From assembly GCF_027594785.1 (NCBI RefSeq), contig NZ_CP075584.1, positions 2,542,001 to 2,606,000 of the forward strand: a stretch of 64,000 bases of DNA. Direction: 5' to 3'. Under the pieces are notes generated by a model. The model worked only from the letters and a program-made list of their open reading frames with translations, did not search any database and was not told the origin of the DNA. Every line of letters begins with the position of its first letter. Position 1 is the stretch's first letter. Both the position numbers and the translations under genes were made by a program. Positions 41,809 to 52,296 of this stretch are shown here, one piece after another. Source of the stretch: Cryobacterium breve (GTDB lineage Bacteria; Actinomycetota; Actinomycetes; Actinomycetales; Microbacteriaceae).

Positions 41809-42179
41809 ATGACTGCGATCACTGACGATCTGCCCGCCCGCCTGCTGCACGAAGAGCGCGAGGGCTGGGACGCGATCCTTGCCCGCCGCGCCGGGGACTA
41901 CTACTGGCGCACGATGACGCGCGATGCCCTGCTCGTGCTCCCGGGAAACGTGGTCGCCCGGGACGCGGTCGCCGCGTTCTTCGAGGCTCTCCCGCAGGCT
42001 CGACGGCTACGAGCCTGCACGACCCCGCCGTGATCCGGATCAACGACCGCGCGGGCATCCTCGTCTACCGGCTCGTCACCCGCCGCGGCGACGAAACCAC
42101 GGAGTCGAGCGCAGCGACGACGTACGTGTTCCAGAACGGCGGCTGGTGCGTAGCCCTGCACCAGCAAAGCCCCGTCTAA
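41809..42179 (+). CDS. SnoaL/DUF4440-like small protein (two apparent frameshifts)
   Basis: About 122 residues of NTF2-like fold: an N-terminal helix (LLHEEREGWDAILARRAGDYYWRTM), a central strand pair (LVLPGNVV) and C-terminal strands (ILVYRLVTRRGDE, TYVFQNGGWCVALHQQ). The span is 3n+2. Extra bases lie in CAGGCTCG at 41995-42002 and CGAGCCTG at 42010-42017, only 15 bp apart and in opposite orientation. Removing both gives ALPQLDGYELHDPAVIRIND. It follows the giant surface protein by 16 bp. Function unknown; such folds serve as enzymes or binding modules. Confidence 0.65.
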
Positions 42180-42193
42180 CCCCGTACCCAGTC

Positions 42194-42262
42194 CGCGAAA
42201 GCGAGTGAATCGTCGGTATGTCGGTATGAGCGTGCCATAACGACGATTCACCCGCTTTCGCG
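42194..42262. repeat. Intergenic palindrome, family B
   Basis: A 22 bp stem with one mismatch; arms begin CGCGAAAGCG and end GAATCGTCG, loop about 25 bp. It lies between two plus-strand genes (stop 42179, start 42370). A second copy is at 50596-50660. Confidence 0.82.
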
Positions 42263-42369
42263 AGCGGTCGCTGGGTGGCTTGTGGGTAAATGAGGGCGGG
42301 TTTAGCTTGGGTGGACAGGGGTCCCGCAAGGTCGGGGGAGCCCGGGTAGCGAAGAAGGGACCTGAGTCA

Positions 42370-43496
42370 ATGGCTGACTTTGGAAACGAGGGCCTCGCGG
42401 AGCCTCTACCGCCGGCCCGGTGACGCATCCACCGTCTACGTCGACGTCACGCAGGATCGTGAGGACCCGAGACGCACCTCGAGCCTGCGTCATCGCTCCG
42501 TGCGCGAGGCGCTCGCGGATGCAGGCGCGCCCGATGCCGATGCCGACGCCGTGATCGACCGGATCGAGGAGCCACCCGGCAGGCCGGGCAAGGTGAGCCG
42601 GCTGCTCGTGGTGCGGAACGGCCTCGTCGAACTCGACGAGTTGCTGCCCGGCGAACCGCTCGGCGAGCTGATCGTCGCGCACGGGCCGGTGCCTCACCTG
42701 CTGCCGCTGCTCACGCAGAGGCCGCGCGACCTGACCTACATCATCGCCGAGGTCGGGCGCGACGGCGGCGAGATCCGGCAGTTCCGGCTCAGCCGAACCG
42801 GCGCGGTCGCCGAGGAGGAGATCGAGGGCGACACCGAGTACATCACCAAGGTGCAGGGGGGATTCCTCTCCAACTCGCGGTACCAGCGCGACACCGAGGA
42901 GATCTGGAAGCGCAACGAGGGCCAGATCGCCGATGCGATCGACGAGATGGTCCGCACGAGCGAGGCAGAGCCTGCTCATGCTCACGGGAGACGTGCGCGC
43001 GCGGCAGCTGTTGGTCGCCCAGCTCGCCCCCGCGAGCAGGGACATCCTCGCCGTGGTGCCGACGAACACCCGCCCCGGCGGCGCAACGACCGATGAACTC
43101 GAAGCCGACCTCGACCGGCACCTTGCCGCGATCCTCGCCCAGGACGAGTACGACGCCCTCGAACGCCTCGACACCGGGCGCGACGACGGTCTCGCCGAGG
43201 CCGACTTCGCCGCCGTGGTGCGCGAGCTGCAGCAGGGCCAGGTCGAGGTGCTGCTGCTCGCATCCGGTGCGCTGCCCGAGGCGACCCTGCTCGCACTCGA
43301 CCGGGAGCCCTGGGTGGCGTCGACCGAAGCGGATGCCCTGGGCGCGGCCGTTCTCGGAGCCGTGCCTGCCGCAGACGCGCTCGTTCGTGCCGCGGTGCTC
43401 ACCGACGCCCGCGTGGTCGTGGTGTCGCCGGGGGAGCTGCCCGGCGGGAGCGGGGCCGCCGCCCTGCTGCGCTGGTCCACCCTCTCGACCCACTGA
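42370..43496 (+). CDS. baeRF-type (Rv2629/Vms1-like) peptidyl-tRNA hydrolase-fold protein (two apparent frameshifts)
   Basis: About 374 residues of the bacterial archaeo-eukaryotic release-factor-like group (Rv2629 type). The N-terminal part (STVYVDVT, then LLVVRNGLVELDELLPG) and central part (GGFLSNSRYQRDTEEIWKRN, ELLMLTGDVRARQLL) follow the family order; the C-terminal Pelota-like half ends in LLRWSTLSTH. Related proteins are linked to ribosome rescue or stress, but the bacterial role is unproven. Extra bases: GGAGCCTC at 42399-42406 and AGAGCCTG at 42967-42974; removing both makes the span divisible by three. It is preceded by a family B palindrome. Confidence 0.7.
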
Positions 43497-43876
43497 GCCC
43501 GGCCGCTGCTGCGCTGCCGCGCCGGTTTCGGCAGGCCGCACCGGTTCGTGTGCGCGTCCGCGCCGGTTTCGGCAGGCCGCGCCGTTCGTGTGCGCGTCCG
43601 CGCCGGTTTCGGCAGGCCGCGCCCGCCGTTTCGGGTGCGGCCCGCGCAAACCGGCGCGGTCGTGGGGTGGACTGGCGGGAGTGGCTGCCAGGGTGTCCGG
43701 GCCGGGCGGATGCTGGGGGTCGGGGTGGAAGCATCCGGTGCCCGTTGTTGCCCGTTGCGGTTCACGGGCGCGCCGGTTCCGGCAAGCCGCGCCCGCCGTT
43801 TCGGGTGCGGCCCGCGCAAACCGGCGCGGGCGCCAGCCGACCGCCAGCCGCCGATCGGCGGCCAACAGGTCGGCGG
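43497..43876. repeat. Intergenic repeat block with 40 bp period and nested inverted repeats
   Basis: This gap holds no gene I can support. CGCGCCGGTTTCGGCAGGCC occurs near 43519, 43559 and 43599, exactly 40 bp apart, with a diverged fourth copy near 43769. A 39 bp segment at 43621-43659 recurs at 43791-43829. Each forms an inverted repeat with the unit before it: CCGCGCCGGTTT at 43598-43609 pairs with AAACCGGCGCGG at 43648-43659. The flanking genes converge. This looks like an expanded relative of the other intergenic palindromes. Confidence 0.75.
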
Positions 43877-46237
43877 TCAGCCGATCAGGCTGGGGCGCAG
43901 GTCGCGCAGGGTGCGGAAGTGCGTCATCCGCGTGACGCCGATCGCGGCGAGCACGAGGCCACCGACGACCCAGAGGAGCAGCACCCCGGCATCCGCCCAG
44001 GCCGTGGCCGGGTTGCCGCCGTACATCAGCTGGCGGATGCCGTCGACCGCGTAACTCATCGGAACGACGTGGTGCAGCCACGCGAGCGGCGCCGGCAGGG
44101 TCTGCCACGGGAAGGTGCCGCCGGCGGTGACGAGCTGGATCACCATGAGCACGAGGCCGATGAACTGGCCGACGCTGCCGAGCCACACGTTGAGCGCCAG
44201 GATGATCGCCGCGAACGCGAGGGCGGCGAGCCCCATCATCGCGTAGGTGCCGACCGGGTTGTGCACCTCGAAGTGCAGGATCCCGGCGAGGATGCCGAAG
44301 AGCGCCGCCATCTGCACGAGCCCGAGCAGGCCAGGGGTGAGCCAGCCGGCGAGGGTGATCTTGAGCGGGGAGTGCAGCGCCGTGATCGCCCGGCGGGAGA
44401 CCGGCTTCACGATCAGGAACAGCGCGTAGATGCCGATCCAGCCTGCGAGGCTCGCGAAGAACGGGGCCATTCCGGCGCCGTAGGTTCCGGCGGAGGTGAC
44501 GGCGGCGGTCGTGAGCGACACCGGGTCCGCGATCGTCGAGCCCTGCAGGGTGCGGGTCTGCGCGTCCGAATTCGGGATGCTCGTCACGCCGTTCGCGAGG
44601 CCGTCGCGGAGCACGCCCGCACCGGACTGCAGGGTGATGAGCCCGCTGTTGAGGCTCGTCGCGCCGGTGGCGAGGCTCTCGGCGCCGGTCGCGGCGGTGC
44701 CGGCGCCGGTGGCGGCGGATGCTGCGCCGTCGTTGACCGTGCCGGCCCCGGTCGCGAGCGTTGCCGCCCCGGATGCCGCGTCACCGGCACCGGTCGCGAG
44801 CTTCGACGCGCCCGTGGAGGCATCGCTCGCACCGGACGCGAGTTTGGCCGCGCCGGCGGCTGCGTCGGTTGCGCCGGTCGCGACGCTGCTTGCGCCGGCC
44901 GCGGTCTGCGCGGCTCCGGCGGCGAGGGTTGCCGCGCCGTCCCGTGCGGTGACGGCGCCCGCGGCGGCCTTCTTCGCTCCTGTGGCGACGTCCTGCGCAC
45001 CGGTGTTGAGGGCGGTGCTGTCGGTGGCCAGGGTCTTCACGGTCGCGTCGACACCGTCGGCATACGCGCCGGCCGTGCCGACGCCCGCACTGACCGGGTT
45101 GAGTTCGTCTACGATCGCGGTGATCTGGGCTGCGGTCAGCGTGGTCGTTGACGCGAGCGTGTTTGCGATGTTCATCCGCGCGGTGCTGAGGTCTGTGGCC
45201 GCTGTGGCGAGGGTCGAGCTCGTCGCGCCGGTCGCCGCCGACAGCTTGGGGGCTCCGACGGCGAGCTTGGCCGTGCCCGCGGCAACGCCGCTCGCCCCGC
45301 CCGACACCAGCGCGGTCCCGTCCGCGAGGTCCTTCGTCCCGGCCGCGAGGTCGGCAGCGCCGCCGGAGACCTTCGTCGCCCCCACCGACACCTGGCCGGC
45401 GCCGGTCGCGAGCGTCGCAGTCCCGGCGGCAAGGCTCGTTGCCCCGCTCGAGAGCTGGCTCGTACCTGAGGCGAGGGTGCCTGCCCCGGTCGCGAGGGCG
45501 CTCGTTCCGGTCGCGAGTGTGCCCGCACCGGTCGCGAGGGCGCTCGTTCCGGTGGCGAGCTGGCCGAGGCCGGAAGCGAGCACGCCGACGCCGCTCGAGA
45601 GCTGGGCGGCACCGGTTGCGAGGCTCGCGCTTCCGTCGGTGGCCGTCGTGGCGCCATCCGTCAGCTGGGTGGCGCCGTCTGCGGCGGTGACGAGGCTCGA
45701 GCGCACGTCGGAGAGCCCGATCAGGAGCCGGTCGGCCGCTTCCTCGTTGACCTTGGTGACGATGGCCTCGCGGATCTTCGTTGCGGCCTGGCTGCCGATC
45801 GTCGAGGCGAGGTAGCTGTTGGTGTCGTTCGTGGTGAGGGTGATCACGGACCGCCGGGGCGCGGAGGTCGCGGAGGAGGCGATGCCCTCGGAGAAGTCGG
45901 CGGGGATGGTCACGCTGAAGTCGTAGCTCGCGTCGGCGACGCCGGCCTCCGCGGTCGCCGCGGAGACCCGGTGCCACTGGAAGGCGCCGGCGTCGGAGAG
46001 TTCGGTGGCGATGTCGTCGCCGTAGTTGTGGCTCACGTTGTCGATGACCGTCCCGGTGTCTGCGACGACGAGCGCGACGGGCACCCGGTCGAGGCCGGCG
46101 TACGGGTCCTGGTTGGCCCACAGGTACAGGCCGCCGTAGAGCACGGGCACGAGCAGCAGGGCGCACAGGGCGACCCGGGACATCACGGTTGCGGTCAGGC
46201 GGTCGAGTTCGGCCCTGACCATGCGGAATACCTTCAC
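43877..46237 (-). CDS. Pip/YhgE-type ABC-2 membrane protein with long Ala-Thr-Gly repeat domain
   Basis: A 786-residue protein. One helix near the N-terminus (ALCALLLVPVLYGGLYLWA) is followed by an extracellular domain. That domain carries a long run of seven-residue repeats of the form LATGAxx/LASGAxx (about residues 200-580), then five more C-terminal helices. This is the layout of the YhgE/Pip family (phage-infection protein type; some act in small-molecule or ESX-linked export). The GTG at 46237 overlaps the upstream gene's TGA (GTGA), so translation is coupled to the degenerate ATPase. A divergent TetR regulator probably controls both. Confidence 0.82.
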   Translation of the reverse strand: MKVFRMVRAELDRLTATVMSRVALCALLLVPVLYGGLYLWANQDPYAGLDRVPVALVVADTGTVIDNVSHNYGDDIATELSDAGAFQWHRVSAATAEAGVADASYDFSVTIPADFSEGIASSATSAPRRSVITLTTNDTNSYLASTIGSQAATKIREAIVTKVNEEAADRLLIGLSDVRSSLVTAADGATQLTDGATTATDGSASLATGAAQLSSGVGVLASGLGQLATGTSALATGAGTLATGTSALATGAGTLASGTSQLSSGATSLAAGTATLATGAGQVSVGATKVSGGAADLAAGTKDLADGTALVSGGASGVAAGTAKLAVGAPKLSAATGATSSTLATAATDLSTARMNIANTLASTTTLTAAQITAIVDELNPVSAGVGTAGAYADGVDATVKTLATDSTALNTGAQDVATGAKKAAAGAVTARDGAATLAAGAAQTAAGASSVATGATDAAAGAAKLASGASDASTGASKLATGAGDAASGAATLATGAGTVNDGAASAATGAGTAATGAESLATGATSLNSGLITLQSGAGVLRDGLANGVTSIPNSDAQTRTLQGSTIADPVSLTTAAVTSAGTYGAGMAPFFASLAGWIGIYALFLIVKPVSRRAITALHSPLKITLAGWLTPGLLGLVQMAALFGILAGILHFEVHNPVGTYAMMGLAALAFAAIILALNVWLGSVGQFIGLVLMVIQLVTAGGTFPWQTLPAPLAWLHHVVPMSYAVDGIRQLMYGGNPATAWADAGVLLLWVVGGLVLAAIGVTRMTHFRTLRDLRPSLIG

Positions 46238-46884
46238 AGCGTGTCCGCTCCGATCGAGACCGAATCCCCGGCCGTTGTGACGAATAGTTCGGGTTCGAGC
46301 GCCGCGATGGCGTGCGCCGAGGCATCCCCGGCGATGACGAGCACCGCGTAACCGCGTTCGGCGAGGTCGTTGGCGATCAGCCACCAGCCCAACGGGTCGC
46401 CGCCGTGCCGGTCGGGGGAGCAGATCACGAGAGCCTCGACGCCGTCGCGCAGCACCGCGAGCTCCGTCAACAGGCGGATGCGCGCATCCGGGTCGAGGTC
46501 GGCGATGCTCGTGCGGCCCTCGTCTCCGAGGTCGAACGAGGCCAGCATCCGCTTGACGGCGCCTCTGTGGGCCGGGCGGCCGGCGAACATGAGCTCCTCG
46601 GAGACGACCTCGGAGACGGGGAGGTCCGCGGCGGGCTCGCAGACGCCGGGCGCGTCGATAAGGGCGATCCGGCGGCGCATGGACGAATAGTCGACGGTGT
46701 CGTCGAGGAGCACCTGGCCGGAGTCCGGGCGCATCCGACCGCTCGCGATGAGGCCGAGGACGGTGGGGCGACGCTCGGTTGCGGCGCGCGCCAGGGTGAC
46801 GGTGTCGCTCTGGTACTCGAGCGTCGTGCTCGGGAGGGAGGAGCTTTTGGGGCCTTTGGTGACCGCGGAGAGGGTGACGCGCAT
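46234..46884 (-). CDS. Degenerate ABC ATPase-like protein coupled to the Pip/YhgE gene
   Basis: A 216-residue protein with the outline of an ABC ATPase (TLSAVTKG, DSGQVLLDDTVDYSSMRRRIALIDAPG, a signature-like DLDPDARIRLLTELAVL and VEALVICSPDRHGG in place of Walker B). The Walker A loop is not recognisable: where GxxGxGKST is expected the sequence reads ATERRPTVLGLI. It is therefore unlikely to hydrolyse ATP in the usual way, unless it pairs with another subunit. The start at 46884 is chosen because domain similarity begins there. Gene order and the GTGA overlap tie it to the membrane partner. Confidence 0.6.
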   Translation of the reverse strand: MRVTLSAVTKGPKSSSLPSTTLEYQSDTVTLARAATERRPTVLGLIASGRMRPDSGQVLLDDTVDYSSMRRRIALIDAPGVCEPAADLPVSEVVSEELMFAGRPAHRGAVKRMLASFDLGDEGRTSIADLDPDARIRLLTELAVLRDGVEALVICSPDRHGGDPLGWWLIANDLAERGYAVLVIAGDASAHAIAALEPELFVTTAGDSVSIGADTL

Positions 46885-46994
46885 GACTCTGCCTTCGAAT
46901 GCCGATGTTTTGCTGTGCCGATGTGTGGTGAGTGAGCTCCCGGCGGCCGTTCTGCGGCCGGGTGCTTCATTGCGTCGAGGGCTGATCTCCAATA

Positions 46995-47010
46995 TACTGA
47001 CTAGTCAGTA
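46995..47010. promoter_or_regulatory. TetR-type operator between the divergent TetR and Pip/YhgE genes
   Basis: TACTGACTAGTCAGTA is a perfect 16 bp palindrome, 31 bp before the TetR start and about 110 bp before the divergent ATPase start. The core TGACTAGTCA is a common operator form for this regulator class. It lies in the most A/T-rich part of the gap. Confidence 0.75.
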
Positions 47011-47040
47011 CAGAAGCAAGAGTGGATCGGGGAAATACGC

Positions 47041-47631
47041 ATGGCGCAGGTGACCGGCACGAAACGCCTGATCTTCGACGCCGCTCTGGCCCTCGCGGCC
47101 GAGCGCGGCATCTCGGGCACGACCATGGACGACGTCGCCGTGCGCGCCGGCGTGGCCAAGGGCAGCCTCTATTACAACTTCGCGTCCAAGGACAAGATCT
47201 TCGAGGGCGTCCTTTCCGAGGGCATGGCCGCCCTGACCGAAGCGCTGCGCTCCGCACGCACCGGGCTGCACGGCTGGGCCGCGATCGAGGCGCTCGTCAC
47301 GACGCTGCTCTGCCGGATCGCCGGGAACACGGCCCTCGCCAAGGTGATGGCCGGCGACATCTTCCGCACCGACCGCGCCTGGCAGGAGACCTCGTTCGCG
47401 TTCCGGCACCAGGCGCTCGCCGAATTCGCCGCCGCCATCGAGGAGGCCGTGCCGACCGAAGCGGGCGCGGCGGGCGTGACGGGCCTGATGGCGAGCAGCG
47501 TCTTCGGCGCGACCCTGATGGCGGGGCTCGAGTGGCTCATCTTCGAGCCGGACCGGCCCCAGCCCGAGGTCGTCGCCGCGGTGCTCGCGACGTTCTCCGG
47601 CCGACTGAACCCGACCCCCGGCATCCGCTGA
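47041..47631 (+). CDS. TetR-family transcriptional regulator
   Basis: A 196-residue regulator with the N-terminal helix-turn-helix GISGTTMDDVAVRAGVAKGS followed by LYYNFASKDKIFEGV, the classic TetR pattern. The C-terminal ligand domain is unremarkable. It is divergent from the degenerate ATPase-Pip operon with a perfect palindrome between, so it probably represses both directions. The ligand is unknown. Confidence 0.9.
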   Translation: MAQVTGTKRLIFDAALALAAERGISGTTMDDVAVRAGVAKGSLYYNFASKDKIFEGVLSEGMAALTEALRSARTGLHGWAAIEALVTTLLCRIAGNTALAKVMAGDIFRTDRAWQETSFAFRHQALAEFAAAIEEAVPTEAGAAGVTGLMASSVFGATLMAGLEWLIFEPDRPQPEVVAAVLATFSGRLNPTPGIR

Positions 47632-47647
47632 CGCGTTAGGATCGAGT

Positions 47648-49452
<1,805 letters not shown>

Positions 49453-49613
49453 TGAACGAAGAGAGCGGATGCGCGGTGCGCATCCGCTCTTGTCGTCCCA
49501 CGCCGTTGCCCCCTCGGCCCCCCAACGAGCGGATGCTGCCATTCACCGGCGGGATCCGGACGTTGCGCTCCGAGGGGGCCGACGCCGGTGGCCGCACACG
49601 TTACAGTCGGCAG

Positions 49614-50612
49614 GTGACCGATAGCACCGCCCCGCGCGACGCCCCCACTTCTGCAGCCCCCGCTCCCGCCGAGCCGGCTCGTCGCGCCCTCATTGCGCTG
49701 CAGTTCCTCGGCATGGGCGTCGTCTGGGGCTCGAGCTTCCTGTTCATGAAGGTCGCCCTCGTCGGAGTGAGCTTCGGCCAGGTCGCCTGGTCGCGCCTCG
49801 TGCTCGGCGGCCTCACCCTCGGCCTGATCGTGCTCATCACCCGGCCCCGGGTGAATGGCGGCCCCGTGCTGCCGCGCGAAGCGGTCGTGTGGCTGCACTT
49901 CCTCGTGATCGCGGTGAGCGGATGCGTCGTGCCGCATCTCCTCTTCGCGTGGGCGGAGCAGTACGTGTCCTCGAGCCTCGCGAGCATCTACAACGCCGTG
50001 ACGCCGATCATGACGGCTGTGATGGCGACCCTCGCCTTCCGTGTCGAACGGCTCGGGCGCGGGCAGGTGCTCGGGGTCGTCGTCGGTATCGCCGGCGTGC
50101 TCGTGATCATCGGGCCGTGGCGCTACGCGGCGCTCACCGGGGACCTCTGGGGTCAGCTCGCCTGCCTCGGCGCCGCCGTCTGTTACGGCTTCACGTTCGG
50201 GTACACCCGCCGGTTCCTGAGCGGGCGCCCGATCGCGGGCGCGACCTTCGCGTTCCTCAACATCGGCCTGGGCGGGGCGATCATGCTGCTGCTCACCCCG
50301 GTGCTGGCCTGGCACCCCGTGTCGCTCAGCCCGGCGATCGTGCTGAGCCTGCTCACCCTCGGCGCGCTCGGCACCGGACTCGCCTACATCTGGAACATCA
50401 ACGTGCTCCGCGCCTGGGGTCCGACGAACGCGTCGACGGTCACCTACGTGACGCCCGTCGTCGGCGTCGTGCTCGGGGTGCTGCTGCTGGGCGAGACGCT
50501 GTCCTGGAACGAACCGCTCGGAGCGCTGCTCGTGCTGCTCGGCATCCTGCTCGCGCAGAAGCGCATCCGCTTGCCTCTGCCCAGCGTCGCCACTGTCCGC
50601 GAAAGCGGGTGA
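49614..50612 (+). CDS. EamA-family (DMT) transporter
   Basis: A 332-residue ten-helix transporter with two EamA repeats; the first reads GVVWGSSFLFMKVAL and AWAEQYVSSSLASIY, the second starts near GQLACLGAAVCYGFTFGY. Likely exports a metabolite or amino acid; substrate unknown. The GTG at 49614 is chosen over an upstream in-frame ATG because the region before it is low-complexity and follows purA closely. The last five codons and TGA lie within a family B palindrome arm, so the C-terminus (VRESG) is made of repeat DNA. Confidence 0.85.
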   Translation: MTDSTAPRDAPTSAAPAPAEPARRALIALQFLGMGVVWGSSFLFMKVALVGVSFGQVAWSRLVLGGLTLGLIVLITRPRVNGGPVLPREAVVWLHFLVIAVSGCVVPHLLFAWAEQYVSSSLASIYNAVTPIMTAVMATLAFRVERLGRGQVLGVVVGIAGVLVIIGPWRYAALTGDLWGQLACLGAAVCYGFTFGYTRRFLSGRPIAGATFAFLNIGLGGAIMLLLTPVLAWHPVSLSPAIVLSLLTLGALGTGLAYIWNINVLRAWGPTNASTVTYVTPVVGVVLGVLLLGETLSWNEPLGALLVLLGILLAQKRIRLPLPSVATVRESG

Positions 50613-50660
50613 ATCGTCGGTTTGCGACAGCCAAAACGACGATTCACCCGCTTTCGCGGA
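50596..50660. repeat. Intergenic palindrome, family B, overlapping the EamA stop codon
   Basis: A perfect 24 bp stem; arms begin TCCGCGAAAGCGGG and end GAATCGTCG, loop about 17 bp. The left arm contains the EamA stop. The following chorismate mutase gene starts at 50686 on the same strand. Confidence 0.85.
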
Positions 50661-50685
50661 AGGGCTCGCACGGTATCGTTCAGTC

Positions 50686-51118
50686 ATGGCCGAACACGAG
50701 GAATTGCCCGCCGAGGCGGGGCGGGATGCGATCGACGAATTGAACGGCATCCGCCAGAGCATCGACAATATCGATGCCGCCCTCATCCACATGCTCGCTG
50801 AGCGCTTCAAGTTCACCCAGCAGGTCGGACGCCTCAAGGCCAGGCACGGTCTTCCCGCTGCAGACCCCGCGCGGGAGCCTGCAGCAGATCCAGCGGCTGC
50901 GCGCGCTCGCCGAGGAGGCCAGGCTCGACCCGGGCTTCGCCGAGAAGTTCCTCAACTTCATCGTCGCCGAGGTCATCCACCACCACGTGGCGATCGCCGG
51001 CGGCCAGCCCAGCGTGGGAGACGGGCAGGCAGCCGGCGCTGCGATCGGGGTCATGCCCGATTCGGCGATCGGTGCACCGGCGCCTGCGACTGCGGAACCC
51101 GCAGGCCCGACGTCGTGA
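50686..51118 (+). CDS. Chorismate mutase, AroQ type (one apparent frameshift)
   Basis: About 143 residues of all-helical AroQ fold: IRQSIDNIDAALIHMLAERFKFTQQVGRLKA carries the active-site Arg and Lys, followed by the second and third helices. The extra C is in GGAGCCTG at 50874-50881. Without it the protein reads PARELQQIQRLRALAEEARLDP and FAEKFLNFIVAEVIHHH, the standard family ending, plus a short Ala/Pro tail. It converts chorismate to prephenate for Phe/Tyr synthesis. The stop overlaps the start of the SDR gene (GTGA). Confidence 0.88.
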
Positions 51119-52050
51119 GCTGGGACCCGCGCCACCTCCCCGAACAGTCCGGCAAGACCTTCGTCGTCACCGGCGCCAACGCCGGACTCGGCTACTTCAC
51201 GAGCGAACAGCTGGCCGCGACCGGCGCGCACGTCGTTCTGGCCTGCCGCAATCCGGTGAAAGCGGATGCCGCGCTCGCGGCCATCCGCGGACGGGTGCCC
51301 GGGGCATCCGTTTCGGCGATCACCCTTGACGTCGCAGACGCCGACAGCGTGCGCGCCGCGGCCGCTCTCCTGCTCGACCTGCCCCGGTTCGACGGGCTCG
51401 TGCTCAACGCAGGCATCGTGCACCCGCCGAAGACGCGGGAGCTCAGCGCGGCCGGCAACGAGATCGTCCTCGAGACGAACTACCTCGGTCACGTTCACCT
51501 CACCGCTCTCACGTTGCCGGCCCTGCTGCGCACGCCCGGCAGTCGGGTCGTCGCGCTCGGGTCGCTCGCGACGCGGCTCGTCGCCTCGCGCCTGGACAAC
51601 CTGCAGCTCGAGACGGGGTACAGCGGCTGGGTCGCCTACGCCCAGTCGAAGATCGCCATGCAGGTGTTCGGATTCGAGCTCGACCGGCGGCTCCGGCTCG
51701 CGGGACTCGGCGGCCCTGGCGGGGTGCAGAGCCTCGTTGCGCACCCCGGTTACTCGGTGTCGGGGCTGACGCCGGGCATCCGTGGGGTCAATGAGCCCAG
51801 CCGGTCGCAGCGTTTCGCCGACAACCTGCAGGGCCTGATCGGCGCTCAGGGCAAGGACCGCGGCGCCTGGCCGACCGTGCGCGCTGTGCTCGACACGGAT
51901 GCCCGCGGCGGCGAATACTACGGCCCCCGTTTCCTCACCCGCGGCCTGCCCACTCGCCAGCGCCCCACCAACACGAGCCTCGACCAGACGGTCGCGTCTC
52001 ACCTCTGGACCCGCACCGAGGCCCTCCTCACCCTCCCCTTCCCCCTCTAA
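51115..52050 (+). CDS. Short-chain dehydrogenase/reductase (protochlorophyllide reductase/retinol dehydrogenase-like)
   Basis: A 311-residue SDR with the cofactor loop FVVTGANAGLGYFT, the NAG segment VLNAGIVHPP, and the active-site YAQSK (Tyr and Lys). The ending AWPTVRAVLDTDARGGEYYGP is typical of the group that includes retinol dehydrogenases. NAD(P)H preference and substrate unknown. The GTG at 51115 overlaps the chorismate mutase stop by four bases. Confidence 0.85.
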   Translation: MSWDPRHLPEQSGKTFVVTGANAGLGYFTSEQLAATGAHVVLACRNPVKADAALAAIRGRVPGASVSAITLDVADADSVRAAAALLLDLPRFDGLVLNAGIVHPPKTRELSAAGNEIVLETNYLGHVHLTALTLPALLRTPGSRVVALGSLATRLVASRLDNLQLETGYSGWVAYAQSKIAMQVFGFELDRRLRLAGLGGPGGVQSLVAHPGYSVSGLTPGIRGVNEPSRSQRFADNLQGLIGAQGKDRGAWPTVRAVLDTDARGGEYYGPRFLTRGLPTRQRPTNTSLDQTVASHLWTRTEALLTLPFPL

Positions 52051-52093
52051 CCCCTCCCCCCTCTAACCCTCCCGGTCACTCCCGCCCAAACTC

Positions 52094-52158
52094 TTCGCGA
52101 GAGTACGAATTGTGCCCCTTCGGGGTCGGCGAAGGGGCCATTTCTCCGCTCTCGCGAA
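52094..52158. repeat. Intergenic palindrome, family A, chimeric arms (first of a pair)
   Basis: Outer stem TTCGCGAGAG (10 bp) and inner stem GCCCCTTCG (9 bp) are perfect, but the ten bases between differ. The left arm has the TACGAATTG version and the right arm the complement of CGGAGAAATG, as in the element near 6.1 kb. The hairpin thus combines both family A arm types. Confidence 0.75.
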
Positions 52159-52179
52159 CCCGGCCGGGCGGCGTCCCGT

Positions 52180-52241
52180 CGCGAGAGTACGAATTGTGCC
52201 CTCATAAGGCGCACCAAGGGGCCGTTTCTCCGCTCTCGCGG
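52180..52241. repeat. Intergenic palindrome, family A, chimeric arms (second of a pair)
   Basis: Same layout as the element 22 bp upstream: outer arms CGCGAGAG pair, the left arm carries TACGAATTGTG and the right arm the complement of CGGAGAAACGG. The two tandem copies lie between convergent genes (SDR stop 52050, AbiEi-like stop 52297) and probably arose by duplication. Confidence 0.72.
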
Positions 52242-52296
52242 GAGGGGTGGGGGGATGCCGGGGGCTGGATAGGTGCGAATGCGACGGCCGGGTGAG

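Noticed and set aside
43515..43660. CRISPR array
   Set aside because: Only three full units, spacers are repeats of one another, and there are no cas genes.
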